Origin: Maritalea sp051251695
Lineage (GTDB): Bacteria; Pseudomonadota; Alphaproteobacteria; Rhizobiales; Devosiaceae
DNA: 64,000 nt
Reading direction: 5' to 3'
NCBI RefSeq assembly: GCF_051251695.1
Contig: NZ_JBPOEU010000007.1
Coordinates: forward strand, 62,001-126,000
Shown here piece by piece: positions 8,285 through 16,455 of this stretch (positions are counted from its first letter, which is position 1; each line of letters begins with the position of its first letter). The notes under the pieces are model-generated. The model did no database searches and was not told where the DNA came from. It was given only the letters and a program-made list of their open reading frames with translations. The position numbers were made by a program, and so were the translations under genes.

Positions 8285-8623
8285 TTAAAGCGCGTTTTCG
8301 CCCACCTCACCCGTGCGGACACGGACAGCAGCTTCAAGATCTAACACAAATATTTTGCCGTCACCGATCTTACCTTCAGTTGCCGCCTCACGGATGGCGT
8401 CCATTGTAAGATCTACCTTGCTTTGCGGCACGGCAATTTCCAACTTGAGTTTGGGAACATAAGAAATCTCATATTCAGCACCGCGATAAATTTCAGTATG
8501 GCCGCGTTGTCGGCCATAACCGCGCACTTCAGTAACAGTCATGCCAGAAATATCCAGCGCACCGATCGCATCGCGTACATCGTCAAGCTTATGCGGCTTA
8601 ATTATAGCAATAATGAGTTTCAT
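8285..8623 (-). CDS. glnK: P-II family nitrogen regulatory protein GlnK
   Basis: Trimeric PII signalling protein that senses 2-oxoglutarate and ATP/ADP and, in its unmodified form, plugs AmtB. 112 residues from ATG 8623; the longer frame to 8746 runs back through the amtB 3' end and lacks family similarity. The T-loop is intact (GRQRGHTEIYRGAEYE) with Tyr51, the uridylylation site. TGKIGDGKIFV-type residues appear as EGKIGDGKIFVLDLE, and the C-terminal RVRTGEVGENAL is standard. It follows amtB by 13 bp in the same direction, so the pair is one operon. GlnB and GlnK cannot be fully separated by sequence; the linkage to amtB favours GlnK. The order amtB-glnK is the reverse of the usual proteobacterial glnK-amtB. 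Confidence 0.93.
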   Translation of the reverse strand: MKLIIAIIKPHKLDDVRDAIGALDISGMTVTEVRGYGRQRGHTEIYRGAEYEISYVPKLKLEIAVPQSKVDLTMDAIREAATEGKIGDGKIFVLDLEAAVRVRTGEVGENAL

Positions 8624-8636
8624 AAAATTCCCAAAC

Positions 8637-9845
8637 CTAATGCCTATATCCTGTCTCACCATGCACCGTGAGGTCAAGACCTGTTGTTTCTTCCTCGACG
8701 CCAACGCGCAGACCAACCACTCGTTTAGTGAGCCAAACGATCGCAACAGTAACGACCAGCGACCAAAGGGCGGTCACCGCCACGCCAAGCACTTGCACGC
8801 CAAACTGGCTCATCGCATTCATGCCTTCAGCATAGCCGGATGCACCAGACCCGAACGCCAAGAGAAACGCCAATAAAAGCGTACCCGTAGCGCCGCCAAT
8901 GCCATGCACCGCAAGCACATCTAGTGAGTCATCAATGTTGAACCGGCTCTTGACCAAATCCACTGCATAAAAACAAATAAGGCCGCCAGCGATGCCAAGC
9001 ACAACCGCGCCCATCGGGCCAACTGAACCTGAAGCCGGCGTGATGGTGGCGAGCCCGGCAATGGTGCCGGTCACAATACCAACAACGCTTGGCTTACCAA
9101 ACTTAACCCACTCAATGATCATCCACACAAGTGAAGCGGTAGCAGCCGACAGGTGGGTCACCAAAATGGCCATGGTCGCGTCGCCATTTGCCGCAACGGC
9201 GCTGCCACCATTAAAGCCGAACCACCCAACCCATAAAAGCGAAGCGCCAACCATAACCATCCACGGAGCATGTGGTGGACGAACACCGTTCGGAAATCCC
9301 TTCCGCGCGCCAAGCATAAAGGCAATAACCGCTGCGGAAACCCCTGCTGTAACATGCACAACAATGCCGCCGGCAAAATCGATGACGCCCAGCTGAGCCA
9401 ACCAACCGCCGCCCCAAACCCAATGCGTGACAGGCACATAAACCAACATCAACCATACGGCGCTGATCAACAACACAGCAGAGAACTTTATGCGTTCAAC
9501 AAACGCACCAACCATTAGAGCGGGCGTAATAACCGCAAAGGTCATTTGAAAGATAACCCAAAGACTTTCAGGAATGGTGCCACTAAGGCTGTCTCGCTCC
9601 ACACCAGCAAGGCCGATCCGACTAAGTCCACCAATAAAAGCATTACCTTCAGTGAAGGCAAGCGAATAGCCAAACATGAACCACAGAATGGACGCGACGC
9701 AAGCAATCGCCACACAGTGCATCAACACCGACAAGATATTTTTTGCTTGCACAAGACCTGCATAAAAAAGCGCCAAGCCTGGCATTGTCATGAGTAAAAC
9801 GAGCGCGGTAGCCGTTAAAATCCAGCTCGTGTCTGCACCATTCAT
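8637..9845 (-). CDS. amtB: ammonium transporter AmtB
   Basis: Inner membrane Amt/Rh channel for ammonium uptake, 402 residues with about eleven membrane spans. The start at 9845 (MNGADTSWILTATALVLL) is chosen because GGAG lies 9 bases upstream; ATG 9860 and the longer frame add non-family residues. Landmarks: MTMPGLALFYAGLVQ at the N-terminus, DFAGGIVVHVTAG with the first pore His, and VLAVHGIGGATGTLL with the second. Together these are the twin-His of the conduction path. There is no obvious cleavable signal peptide, unlike E. coli AmtB. A sigma-70 type promoter is at 9896-9924. I see no sigma-54 site, so NtrC control, if any, is not visible here. Confidence 0.95.
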   Translation of the reverse strand: MNGADTSWILTATALVLLMTMPGLALFYAGLVQAKNILSVLMHCVAIACVASILWFMFGYSLAFTEGNAFIGGLSRIGLAGVERDSLSGTIPESLWVIFQMTFAVITPALMVGAFVERIKFSAVLLISAVWLMLVYVPVTHWVWGGGWLAQLGVIDFAGGIVVHVTAGVSAAVIAFMLGARKGFPNGVRPPHAPWMVMVGASLLWVGWFGFNGGSAVAANGDATMAILVTHLSAATASLVWMIIEWVKFGKPSVVGIVTGTIAGLATITPASGSVGPMGAVVLGIAGGLICFYAVDLVKSRFNIDDSLDVLAVHGIGGATGTLLLAFLLAFGSGASGYAEGMNAMSQFGVQVLGVAVTALWSLVVTVAIVWLTKRVVGLRVGVEEETTGLDLTVHGETGYRH

Positions 9846-9895
9846 CTTTAACTTCTCCATAAAACACAAAAATGCCCAAATTTTAGGCACTTCAC

Positions 9896-9924
9896 ATTAT
9901 TGCTTATTCTGAGGCAAAAGTCAA
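9896..9924 (-). promoter_or_regulatory. sigma-70 type promoter of amtB-glnK
   Basis: Read on the minus strand: -35 TTGACT (9924-9919), 17-bp spacer, -10 AATAAT (9901-9896), 51 bases upstream of the amtB ATG. Between promoter and gene, a small GC-rich hairpin (plus-strand GCCCAAATTTTAGGC, 9874-9888) followed by T-rich sequence on the minus strand could act as a weak leader terminator. Confidence 0.7.
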
Positions 9925-9960
9925 AGCTGTTCAATATTTCAGCAATATGCGCAGCGCACG

Positions 9961-9990
9961 AAAAAGGGCCGGTGAAAACTTCACCGACCC
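9961..9990 (-). terminator. Rho-independent terminator of rpmJ
   Basis: 11-bp stem with one mismatch: plus-strand GGGCCGGTGAA (9966-9976), loop AAC, TTCACCGACCC (9980-9990). On the minus strand it is followed by a run of T (9965-9961). It lies 28 bases downstream of the rpmJ stop. Confidence 0.85.
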
Positions 9991-10018
9991 CTAAACTTTT
10001 CAAACTGAACTTTGCGAC

Positions 10019-10144
10019 TTAACCCTGACGGGCTTTAAAACGCTTGTTCACTTTGTTGATAATGTAGATACGACCGCGACGGCGAACGACCTTATTGTCG
10101 CGATGCCGGGTGCGCAGCGCTTTAATGGAATTTTTGATTTTCAT
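10019..10144 (-). CDS. rpmJ: 50S ribosomal protein L36 (bL36, long alphaproteobacterial form)
   Basis: 41-residue basic ribosomal protein, too short for most gene tables but unmistakable: it begins MKIKNSIKALRTRHRDNK and ends INKVNKRFKARQG. This is the form lacking the zinc-binding Cys/His set (C-minus type), common in alphaproteobacteria. It is a single-gene unit: the promoter (TTGACA, 17 bp, TAAATA) is at 10206-10234 and the terminator at 9961-9990. It binds 23S rRNA in the large subunit. Unlike the canonical copy, it is not in the spc operon. Confidence 0.95.
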   Translation of the reverse strand: MKIKNSIKALRTRHRDNKVVRRRGRIYIINKVNKRFKARQG

Positions 10145-10205
10145 TCCGGTCACCCTTCACATTCATAAAAATAGGCGCCACTGGCGCCGGGAATTCGTTG
10201 GAGGT

Positions 10206-10234
10206 TATTTATGAGCAAACGAGGCACTTGTCAA
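10206..10234 (-). promoter_or_regulatory. sigma-70 promoter of rpmJ
   Basis: Minus strand: consensus -35 TTGACA (10234-10229), 17-bp spacer, -10 TAAATA (10211-10206). It lies 61 bases upstream of the rpmJ ATG. One of the best promoter matches in the window, as expected for a ribosomal protein gene. Confidence 0.85.
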
Positions 10235-10309
10235 CGCATCTCAGTGTAAAAGCGATAAGTTGGCGCCTTAATTGGCCTAAATACACACCTATCATCCTTT
10301 AAAGCAGAA

Positions 10310-10329
10310 AGGGGGCAATTTTGCCCCCT
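10310..10329 (-). terminator. terminator-like hairpin after the opp operon
   Basis: GGGGGCAA (10311-10318), TT, TTGCCCCC (10321-10328): a perfect 8-bp GC-rich stem. It starts 31 bases downstream of the oppDF stop on the minus strand and is followed by TTTCTGCTTT. The T-tract is imperfect. Confidence 0.65.
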
Positions 10330-10358
10330 CATTTATTCATCAAGAATCAGCAACACAC

Positions 10359-12197
10359 CTAGCCGACAAGCAAATCCTCAAGCGGATCATGCTCAGCCAC
10401 AAAATGGCCGGGCCGAAGTTCTTGCAACTCAGGCACATAATCAAACTGCTCGGCCTTAAGCTTTGACTGCAAGAAACGCAGCTTCGCGGTCGGGTCCATT
10501 GGAGAGGGCAACTCGCCCGGGAACCGAATACGCTTACGCGTCCGCTCAATCTTAGGGTCAGGAATAGGCACGGCAGAAATCAACTGCTGTGTATATGGAT
10601 GTTGTGGATCAAGATAAATCGCATTGCGATCCGCCAGTTCCACAATCCTTCCTAGATAAAGCACCATGATGCGGTGAGAAACTTCACGAACAACAGACAA
10701 GTCGTGCGAGATGAACAGTAGGGAAAGCCCAAACTCTTCCTGCAAGTCCATCAGTAACTCGATGATTTGCGCCTGAATGGAAACATCCAACGCCGACACA
10801 GCCTCATCACACACAACCAATTTTGGCTCCATGATCATTGCACGGGCAATGCCCACGCGTTGATTCTGACCGCCAGATAGCTCATGCGGATAACGGTTGA
10901 TCATATTTGCATCAAGACCAACACGTTCCATGATTTTGGCAACACGGGCCTTCATCTGGTCGCGGCTCAAATCAGGACTGAAGGTTTGCAATGGCTCCAT
11001 AATGCTATCTGAAATGGTCATACGCGGATCAAGGCTTGCAAGAGGGTCTTGGAAGACGATTTGCAAATCTTCGCGTTTGGCCTTCAGGTCCGCTTTGTTT
11101 GATGCATCAAGTGGCTTACCAAGCCAACTTACATGACCCTGGGTCGGCGGGATCAATTGCAAAACCGCGCGGGCTAGCGTTGATTTTCCGCAGCCACTTT
11201 CGCCCACAATCCCCAATGTTTCGCCAGGCTTCAACTCAAAGCTCACCCCGTCCACTGCCTTAAGCGGCACATTTTGATGCCAAAAACCGGTCGGAACCTT
11301 GATGTTGAAATGCACATGTACATCATCAACTTTCAAGAAGTCTTCATCGCGGCCTTTTAGGTCGTACTCTTTAAGCTTACGGTTTGTCGCTTTATCTGGC
11401 TGATCAATCCGTGGCATCGCTTCAAGCAGCATTTGAGTATATTCATGTTGTGGATTGTTGAAAACGTCTTCAGCCGTTCCTTCCTCAACATAAATGCCTT
11501 CACGCATAACTTGAATACGATCACACATGCGGGCAACAACGCCCATATCGTGGGTGATCAACGCAATCGCTGTGCCGTTCTCGCGCTTCAACTCGTCCAT
11601 AAGGTCAAGAATTTCAGCTTGTACGGTCACATCCAGAGCAGTGGTTGGTTCATCGGCGATCAACAGATCAGGCGAACACAACATAGACATCGCAATCATC
11701 ACACGCTGACGCATGCCGCCAGAAAGTTCATGCGGATATTGACGTAGACGCCGGTCAGATTCAGGAATGCGGACCCGGTCCAACCATTCCCGGCACTTTT
11801 TCTCAGCAGCGCCGCCACGTTCACCGGTGTGAAGCTGCAACACTTCACTCATCTGTTCAAACACGGTGAGGTGTGGTGTCAAAGAGGTCAATGGATCCTG
11901 AAAGATCATTGACATATTACGACCACGCACCTGGTTGAGTTCCTTAGTGGACAATCCCAACAACGACGTGCCGTTGAAAATGATCTCACCTTTAGTGCGC
12001 CCATTTTTAGCCAAAAGACCCATGGCAGTCATAAAAGTTTGACTTTTACCTGACCCACTTTCGCCCACAATCCCAAGACATTCACCAGGCTCGATATGCA
12101 GACTTACACCCTTAACAGCTCGTACGTCGCCATCTGGGGTGTCGAAGGTCACCTCAAGGTCGTTGACCTCCAAAACATTTCTTTTTTGTTCGCTCAC
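10359..12197 (-). CDS. oligopeptide ABC transporter, fused ATP-binding protein (OppD-OppF)
   Basis: Cytoplasmic motor of a peptide importer in which the two ATPase subunits are fused into one 612-residue chain. The first half (about residues 1-270) carries Walker A GIVGESGSGKS, signature LSGGMRQRV and Walker B DLLIADEP. The second half (about 290-560) carries GIVGESGCGKS, LSGGQNQRV and VVCDEAVSALD. Both halves have the OppD/F type extension after the second D-loop region (PHPYTQ-like: LDPQHPYTQQLISAVP). The start is GTG at 12197 (MSEQKRNVLEVNDLEV) with AGGA upstream. It is the last gene of oppA-oppB-oppC-oppDF, followed by a hairpin at 10310-10329. The fused ATPase arrangement is frequent in alphaproteobacteria. 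Substrate (peptide, nickel, glycan) is inferred from the OppA partner. Confidence 0.92.
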   Translation of the reverse strand: MSEQKRNVLEVNDLEVTFDTPDGDVRAVKGVSLHIEPGECLGIVGESGSGKSQTFMTAMGLLAKNGRTKGEIIFNGTSLLGLSTKELNQVRGRNMSMIFQDPLTSLTPHLTVFEQMSEVLQLHTGERGGAAEKKCREWLDRVRIPESDRRLRQYPHELSGGMRQRVMIAMSMLCSPDLLIADEPTTALDVTVQAEILDLMDELKRENGTAIALITHDMGVVARMCDRIQVMREGIYVEEGTAEDVFNNPQHEYTQMLLEAMPRIDQPDKATNRKLKEYDLKGRDEDFLKVDDVHVHFNIKVPTGFWHQNVPLKAVDGVSFELKPGETLGIVGESGCGKSTLARAVLQLIPPTQGHVSWLGKPLDASNKADLKAKREDLQIVFQDPLASLDPRMTISDSIMEPLQTFSPDLSRDQMKARVAKIMERVGLDANMINRYPHELSGGQNQRVGIARAMIMEPKLVVCDEAVSALDVSIQAQIIELLMDLQEEFGLSLLFISHDLSVVREVSHRIMVLYLGRIVELADRNAIYLDPQHPYTQQLISAVPIPDPKIERTRKRIRFPGELPSPMDPTAKLRFLQSKLKAEQFDYVPELQELRPGHFVAEHDPLEDLLVG

Positions 12198-12265
12198 GCT
12201 AGAGATCCTTTACTCAAATTGAAGGTCGACAATTGGAAAGTTTGAATATTCATCAACAAATTCTC

Positions 12266-13195
12266 CTATCGATCTTTCGGATCAAGCGCATCGCGCAAGC
12301 CGTCACCAATAAAATAGAAACAGAACAAGCCTACAACGAAGAAGCCAAGCGGAAACCCTAGCTGCCAAGGTGTGCCATATTGAATGGTCTTCGCACCGTC
12401 AGAGATCAAGGCACCCCATGATGTAAGTGGCTCTTGCACGCCTAACCCCAAGAACGAGATAAAGCTCTCCGTCAGGATCAAGCCTGGAATGAGAAGTGTC
12501 GTATAGACAGCAACAATACCCAGTAGGTTTGGTAGAACATGGCGAAGAATAATTTTAAAACTGCCAACACCAGAGGCGACAGACGCTTCAATATACTCTT
12601 TACCTTTAATTGCCAAAGTCTGACCGCGAACGATACGCGCCATGTCCATCCATGCGAACGCGCCCAGCCCTGCAAATAGGAGCCAAAGTGAACGGCCAAA
12701 CATTACAAACAAGATGATCAAGATAAACATGTAGGGAATCGACATTAGGAAATCGACGAACCGCATCATGTAATTGTCAATGCGACCACCGGCATAACCT
12801 GCAACGGCACCATACAGCACACCAATTATCACGGCCACTGCAGTGCCAACCAAACCTACAAGCAGCGAAATCTGTGTACCTTGAAGGGTACGAGCATAAA
12901 TATCACGACCCAAATCGTCCGTGCCGAAATAGTGTCCTGATTCAATAGAAGGGTAACCTGCTGTCGCAGCGTTCCCGATTACATTCCAATCAATTTCTTC
13001 ATAAGACCAAGGTGAAATGGCTGGGCCAATAAAGGACCACACCACCATGAAAGTCAAAACGACAACACTAATAACAGCGGCTTTATTTCGCTGAAAACGC
13101 TCCCAGGCGTCCTGCAATAACGAACGACCCTCGATCTCTTTGCCAACTGACGTAGCTTCAACTACCCCGGCCATTTTTTCTTTACTTACCAACAT
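12266..13195 (-). CDS. peptide ABC transporter permease (OppC type)
   Basis: Inner membrane permease of the importer, 309 residues with a long cytoplasmic N-terminus typical of OppC/DppC (GRSLLQDAWERFQRNKAA before the first span). Six membrane segments are visible. The conserved extracellular block (HYFGTDDLGRDIYARTLQGT) lies near residue 95 and the EAA coupling loop EASVASGVGSFKIILRHVLP near 210. The start ATG at 13195 has GGGGG six bases upstream. It begins 9 bp after the oppB stop, showing one transcript. The ending DALDPKDR is the usual OppC tail. Confidence 0.93.
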   Translation of the reverse strand: MLVSKEKMAGVVEATSVGKEIEGRSLLQDAWERFQRNKAAVISVVVLTFMVVWSFIGPAISPWSYEEIDWNVIGNAATAGYPSIESGHYFGTDDLGRDIYARTLQGTQISLLVGLVGTAVAVIIGVLYGAVAGYAGGRIDNYMMRFVDFLMSIPYMFILIILFVMFGRSLWLLFAGLGAFAWMDMARIVRGQTLAIKGKEYIEASVASGVGSFKIILRHVLPNLLGIVAVYTTLLIPGLILTESFISFLGLGVQEPLTSWGALISDGAKTIQYGTPWQLGFPLGFFVVGLFCFYFIGDGLRDALDPKDR

Positions 13196-13204
13196 AATAG
13201 CCCC

Positions 13205-14131
13205 CTAAGCCAACCGGATTTTTGGATCTAGCCAAGCATAAACTATGTCGGCGATCATGTTGAAAAGGATAGTGAGTGAGCCGAAAATAATCGTTGCACC
13301 CATAAGGAGTGAATAGTCACGGTTTGTAGCTGCATCGACAAAATATTGGCCCATGCCACCAGTAGAAAAGTATATATCAATAATAACTGAACCCGTGATC
13401 ATACCGACAAACGCAGGGCCGAGATATGAAACCACTGGCAACAACGCTGGCTTAATCGCATGTTTCATGATGATGCTCGTCATCGGCAAACCTTTTGCCT
13501 TCGCCGTTCGGATGAAATTGGAATGCAAAACCTCCAACATTGATGAGCGTGCAATACGCGCGATAGATGCCATATAGCTTGTGGAAAGCGCAATCACTGG
13601 CATTATTATATATTCAATGCCGCCGCCATTCCAGCCGCCACCAGGAAGCCAACCCAGCCAAAGGGTGAAAATAATCACCAAAATTGGGGCCATCACAAAG
13701 TTTGGCAAAACTTGCGCGCCGATGGAAATTCCAACCGCTAGATAATCAAGCCAGCTATTATGCTTAATAGCGGCTACAATGCCCAACGGCAGACCGATCG
13801 CAACAGCAGCAACAAAAGACCAAAATCCATAAACCAGGGTAACTGAAAAACCCTGTGCCAAAATGCTATTTACCGTCTGATCCTTGTATCGGAAGGAGGG
13901 ACCAAAATCGAATTTAGTTACAATCCCGGAAACATAGTTCCAAATCTGTATCAACCAAGGTTGATCAAGACCATACTTGGCTTGAATATTAGCCAACACT
14001 TGTGGTGGAAGCGGGCGTTCCGAGGTGAACGGACCACCTGGCGCCAATCGCATCAGCACAAACGAAAATAGGATAAGAAATAAAATTGTCGGTATCGCCG
14101 ACATCATACGTTTAACGATAAAGCTGAACAT
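13205..14131 (-). CDS. peptide ABC transporter permease (OppB type)
   Basis: Partner permease, 308 residues with six membrane segments. It begins directly with the first span (MFSFIVKRMMSAIPTILFLI), as OppB/DppB proteins do, and contains the family block LAPGGPFTSERPLPP near residue 30. It also carries the cytoplasmic EAA loop FIRTAKAKGLPMTSIIMKHA near 190-210, which contacts the ATPase, and ends YAWLDPKIRLA. It is second in the operon, 183 bp after oppA; a strong hairpin in that gap (14271-14300) suggests oppA is made in excess over the membrane parts. Confidence 0.93.
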   Translation of the reverse strand: MFSFIVKRMMSAIPTILFLILFSFVLMRLAPGGPFTSERPLPPQVLANIQAKYGLDQPWLIQIWNYVSGIVTKFDFGPSFRYKDQTVNSILAQGFSVTLVYGFWSFVAAVAIGLPLGIVAAIKHNSWLDYLAVGISIGAQVLPNFVMAPILVIIFTLWLGWLPGGGWNGGGIEYIIMPVIALSTSYMASIARIARSSMLEVLHSNFIRTAKAKGLPMTSIIMKHAIKPALLPVVSYLGPAFVGMITGSVIIDIYFSTGGMGQYFVDAATNRDYSLLMGATIIFGSLTILFNMIADIVYAWLDPKIRLA

Positions 14132-14270
14132 AGCTTTGACCCTGCTTCCCTTAGCGTGCCTCTTCTATTGTTGCACCTAAGATCAACGAAACGAGCCGCC
14201 AAACCGTCAACGATTGAGAGAACATTCACCAAATACTGGAACCCGAATTTATCGGTGATCCAAATAAAGA

Positions 14271-14300
14271 AGGCACCGCGACAAATAAGTCGCGGCGCCT
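14271..14300 (-). terminator. intra-operon hairpin between oppA and oppB (partial terminator)
   Basis: 12-bp stem with one A-C mismatch: plus-strand AGGCACCGCGAC (14271-14282), loop AAATAA, GTCGCGGCGCCT (14289-14300). It lies 15 bases after the oppA stop. On the minus strand only TCTTT follows, so read-through to oppB is likely. Hairpins of this kind commonly stabilise the mRNA of abundant binding proteins. Confidence 0.75.
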
Positions 14301-14314
14301 CCAATTATCAACTG

Positions 14315-15949
14315 CTATTCAGCAACCTTATAAAGGTCACGGCTATACCAGTTTTGCTCAACGTTACCGAAAGGCCAGCCTTTCAGGTTCGGCTTAAGCA
14401 TCAACACTGCGGTGTAGTGGTACACAGGGATCACAGGCATTTCTGCAGCCATGATTTGCTCTACACGTGTATAAAGCGGAGTTGTGTCAGAAGATGTTTT
14501 CGCTTCTGCCAACGCTTTATCAACTTCGGCGTTTGAATACTTACCATCGTTATAACCTGAATTTGACTGAACAAGATCAAGGAATGTAGATGCTTCGTTG
14601 TAGTCACCACACCATGCGCCACGTGCTAGCTGGAAGTCTTGCTTTCCACGAACGTCCAAGAATGTTTTCCATTCCATGTTCGCCAAAATTGCTTCAACAC
14701 CAAGTTTCTGTTTCCACATTGCAGCCATTGCTGTTGCAATTTTCTTGTGGCCTTCAGAAGTGTTGTAGAGCATGTCGAACTTCAACGGGTTGTCTGCGCC
14801 GTAGCCAGCTTCAGCCAAAAGCTCTTTAGCCTTCGCATCACGATCTGCTTGTGTCCAACCAGCATAATCAACGTCAGGAACGTCGAAACCAGCTGTTGCA
14901 CCAGGCGTAAATGTGTAAGCAGGGAACTGACCAGCTTGAAGCACATTATCCACGATTACGTCACGATCAACCGCATATGACAACGCTTTACGAACGCGAA
15001 CGTCTTTAAATGCAGGGTTACCTGAATCAGTTAGGTTGAATGTGTAGTAATAGCTACATAGGCGAGGCACAGAATGTGTCTCATCAGGAAGCTCTGCTTC
15101 AAGGCGAGGATACTGGCCTGTTGGCACTTCAGTACGATCAAGTTCACCAGCACGGTAACGTGTTAGCGCCACGTTTTCGTCATTGATGACCAATGTCACA
15201 ACTTTATCAAGAATAGTCTTGTCGTTGTTCCAGTACATTGCGTTGCGTTCGCGTGTAGTACGCTCTTTCAACACCCACTCAGTCAACTTGTAAGCGCCGT
15301 TAGAAACCATGTTCTCTGGACGCGTCCACTGATCGCCATGGGCTTCAATAGTTGCTTTGTGTGTTGGGAAAACAGTCGCATGAGTTGTCATCGCCACAAA
15401 GTAAGGAAGAGCTTGGCTCAATGTTACTTTAAATGTGTGATCGTCAACAGCTTCGACACCAAGTTCAGATGGGTCTTTGTCGCCGGCCAAAACGTCAGCA
15501 ACGTTGGCGATTGACATCAATTCCATGTACCAAGCATATGGTGAAGCGGTTGCTGGATCAGCAGCACGACGCCAAGCATAAGCAAAGTCAGCAGCGGTTA
15601 CTGGATCACCATTTGACCACTTCGCATTGTCACGAAGTTTAAAGGTGTAAACTGTGTTGCCTTCTGAAGCTTCCCAGCTCTCAGCCACGCCTGGAATTGT
15701 GTTGCCGTCTGCGTCTTGGTTGGTCAAACCTTCAAACAAGTCACGCAAAATATCTGAACCAGAAACATCTTCGTTCAGCTGCGGATCAAGTGTTGGAATG
15801 CCATCAAGCAAACGGTATGTAAAAGTCTGATCCGCGGCCAGCTTTTCGCCGGTCATCGGATGCATTTTGTCTGCAAATGCAGTGCCGCCAGCCATGGCGA
15901 CCATCAAGGTCGCTGCTGATGCAGCCTTAAAAATTGAGGTAAACTTCAT
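14315..15949 (-). CDS. oppA: peptide ABC transporter substrate-binding protein (OppA/MppA family)
   Basis: Periplasmic solute-binding protein of the SBP_bac_5 family, 544 residues. A signal peptide is clear (MKFTSIFKAASAATLMVAMA, cleavage after AFA), with no lipobox Cys. Family landmarks: PTLDPQLNEDVSGSDILRDL near residue 52, AESWEASEGNTVYTFKLRDNAKWS-like block near 85-105, and VRKALSYAVDRD near 330. The size and the YRLLDGIPTLDPQ start of the mature domain match OppA of gammaproteobacteria more than DppA, so tri- to pentapeptides are a reasonable substrate guess. First gene of the operon, with GGAGAG upstream of ATG 15949 and a 500-bp upstream control region. Confidence 0.93.
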   Translation of the reverse strand: MKFTSIFKAASAATLMVAMAGGTAFADKMHPMTGEKLAADQTFTYRLLDGIPTLDPQLNEDVSGSDILRDLFEGLTNQDADGNTIPGVAESWEASEGNTVYTFKLRDNAKWSNGDPVTAADFAYAWRRAADPATASPYAWYMELMSIANVADVLAGDKDPSELGVEAVDDHTFKVTLSQALPYFVAMTTHATVFPTHKATIEAHGDQWTRPENMVSNGAYKLTEWVLKERTTRERNAMYWNNDKTILDKVVTLVINDENVALTRYRAGELDRTEVPTGQYPRLEAELPDETHSVPRLCSYYYTFNLTDSGNPAFKDVRVRKALSYAVDRDVIVDNVLQAGQFPAYTFTPGATAGFDVPDVDYAGWTQADRDAKAKELLAEAGYGADNPLKFDMLYNTSEGHKKIATAMAAMWKQKLGVEAILANMEWKTFLDVRGKQDFQLARGAWCGDYNEASTFLDLVQSNSGYNDGKYSNAEVDKALAEAKTSSDTTPLYTRVEQIMAAEMPVIPVYHYTAVLMLKPNLKGWPFGNVEQNWYSRDLYKVAE

Positions 15950-16455
15950 AAACTACTCTCCCTAGTAGACGTTTCCTTCGACCACGACTGCCACTTTTTC
16001 GGACAGTCTTTAGGTCGTAACTACAGTTGGGCAAACGGGCCCAAATGCGAGGTTAGAACCTAGCGTTCAACCATCGCTTTTGGCAAGCACTGTTTGGTGC
16101 AACCCCCTCAAATTAGCCGCCAAAAACCAGGACTTTCAGAATGCTAAAAAAGCTCTTCACAAATTTTACCTAGATATTTCAGCAGATTAGGCCCTGCTTA
16201 GATTTGTGAATTTCCACTAAAAAAAATTGAAGAAAATCGTCAAATTTCACACGTTTGTCACAAAATTGCAGCCCAAATATCCTTTAAACTTGAATGCTAT
16301 AGCTATATTTGTCTGACAATATATATGAATACCAATACGTGTACCCACGGGTTCCTAGTAAAACCGCAAATTGTAACAAAGGCACACTTAGCCAAATCGT
16401 ATCTCTGCGAAGAGTTTTGGGGATTGAATGCCTAAATAATTAGCACGAAGTCCGG
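15950..16455. other. 506-bp intergenic region upstream of oppA and downstream of fadI
   Basis: No gene is supported. It is AT-rich, with stops in all frames. Near oppA, on the leader side, it holds a small hairpin TTGGGC (16027-16032) with GCCCAA (16039-16044) and a dyad AGGTT-AG-AACCT (16050-16061). Both could be regulatory. I could not pick a convincing promoter or a terminator for fadI. Confidence 0.4.
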
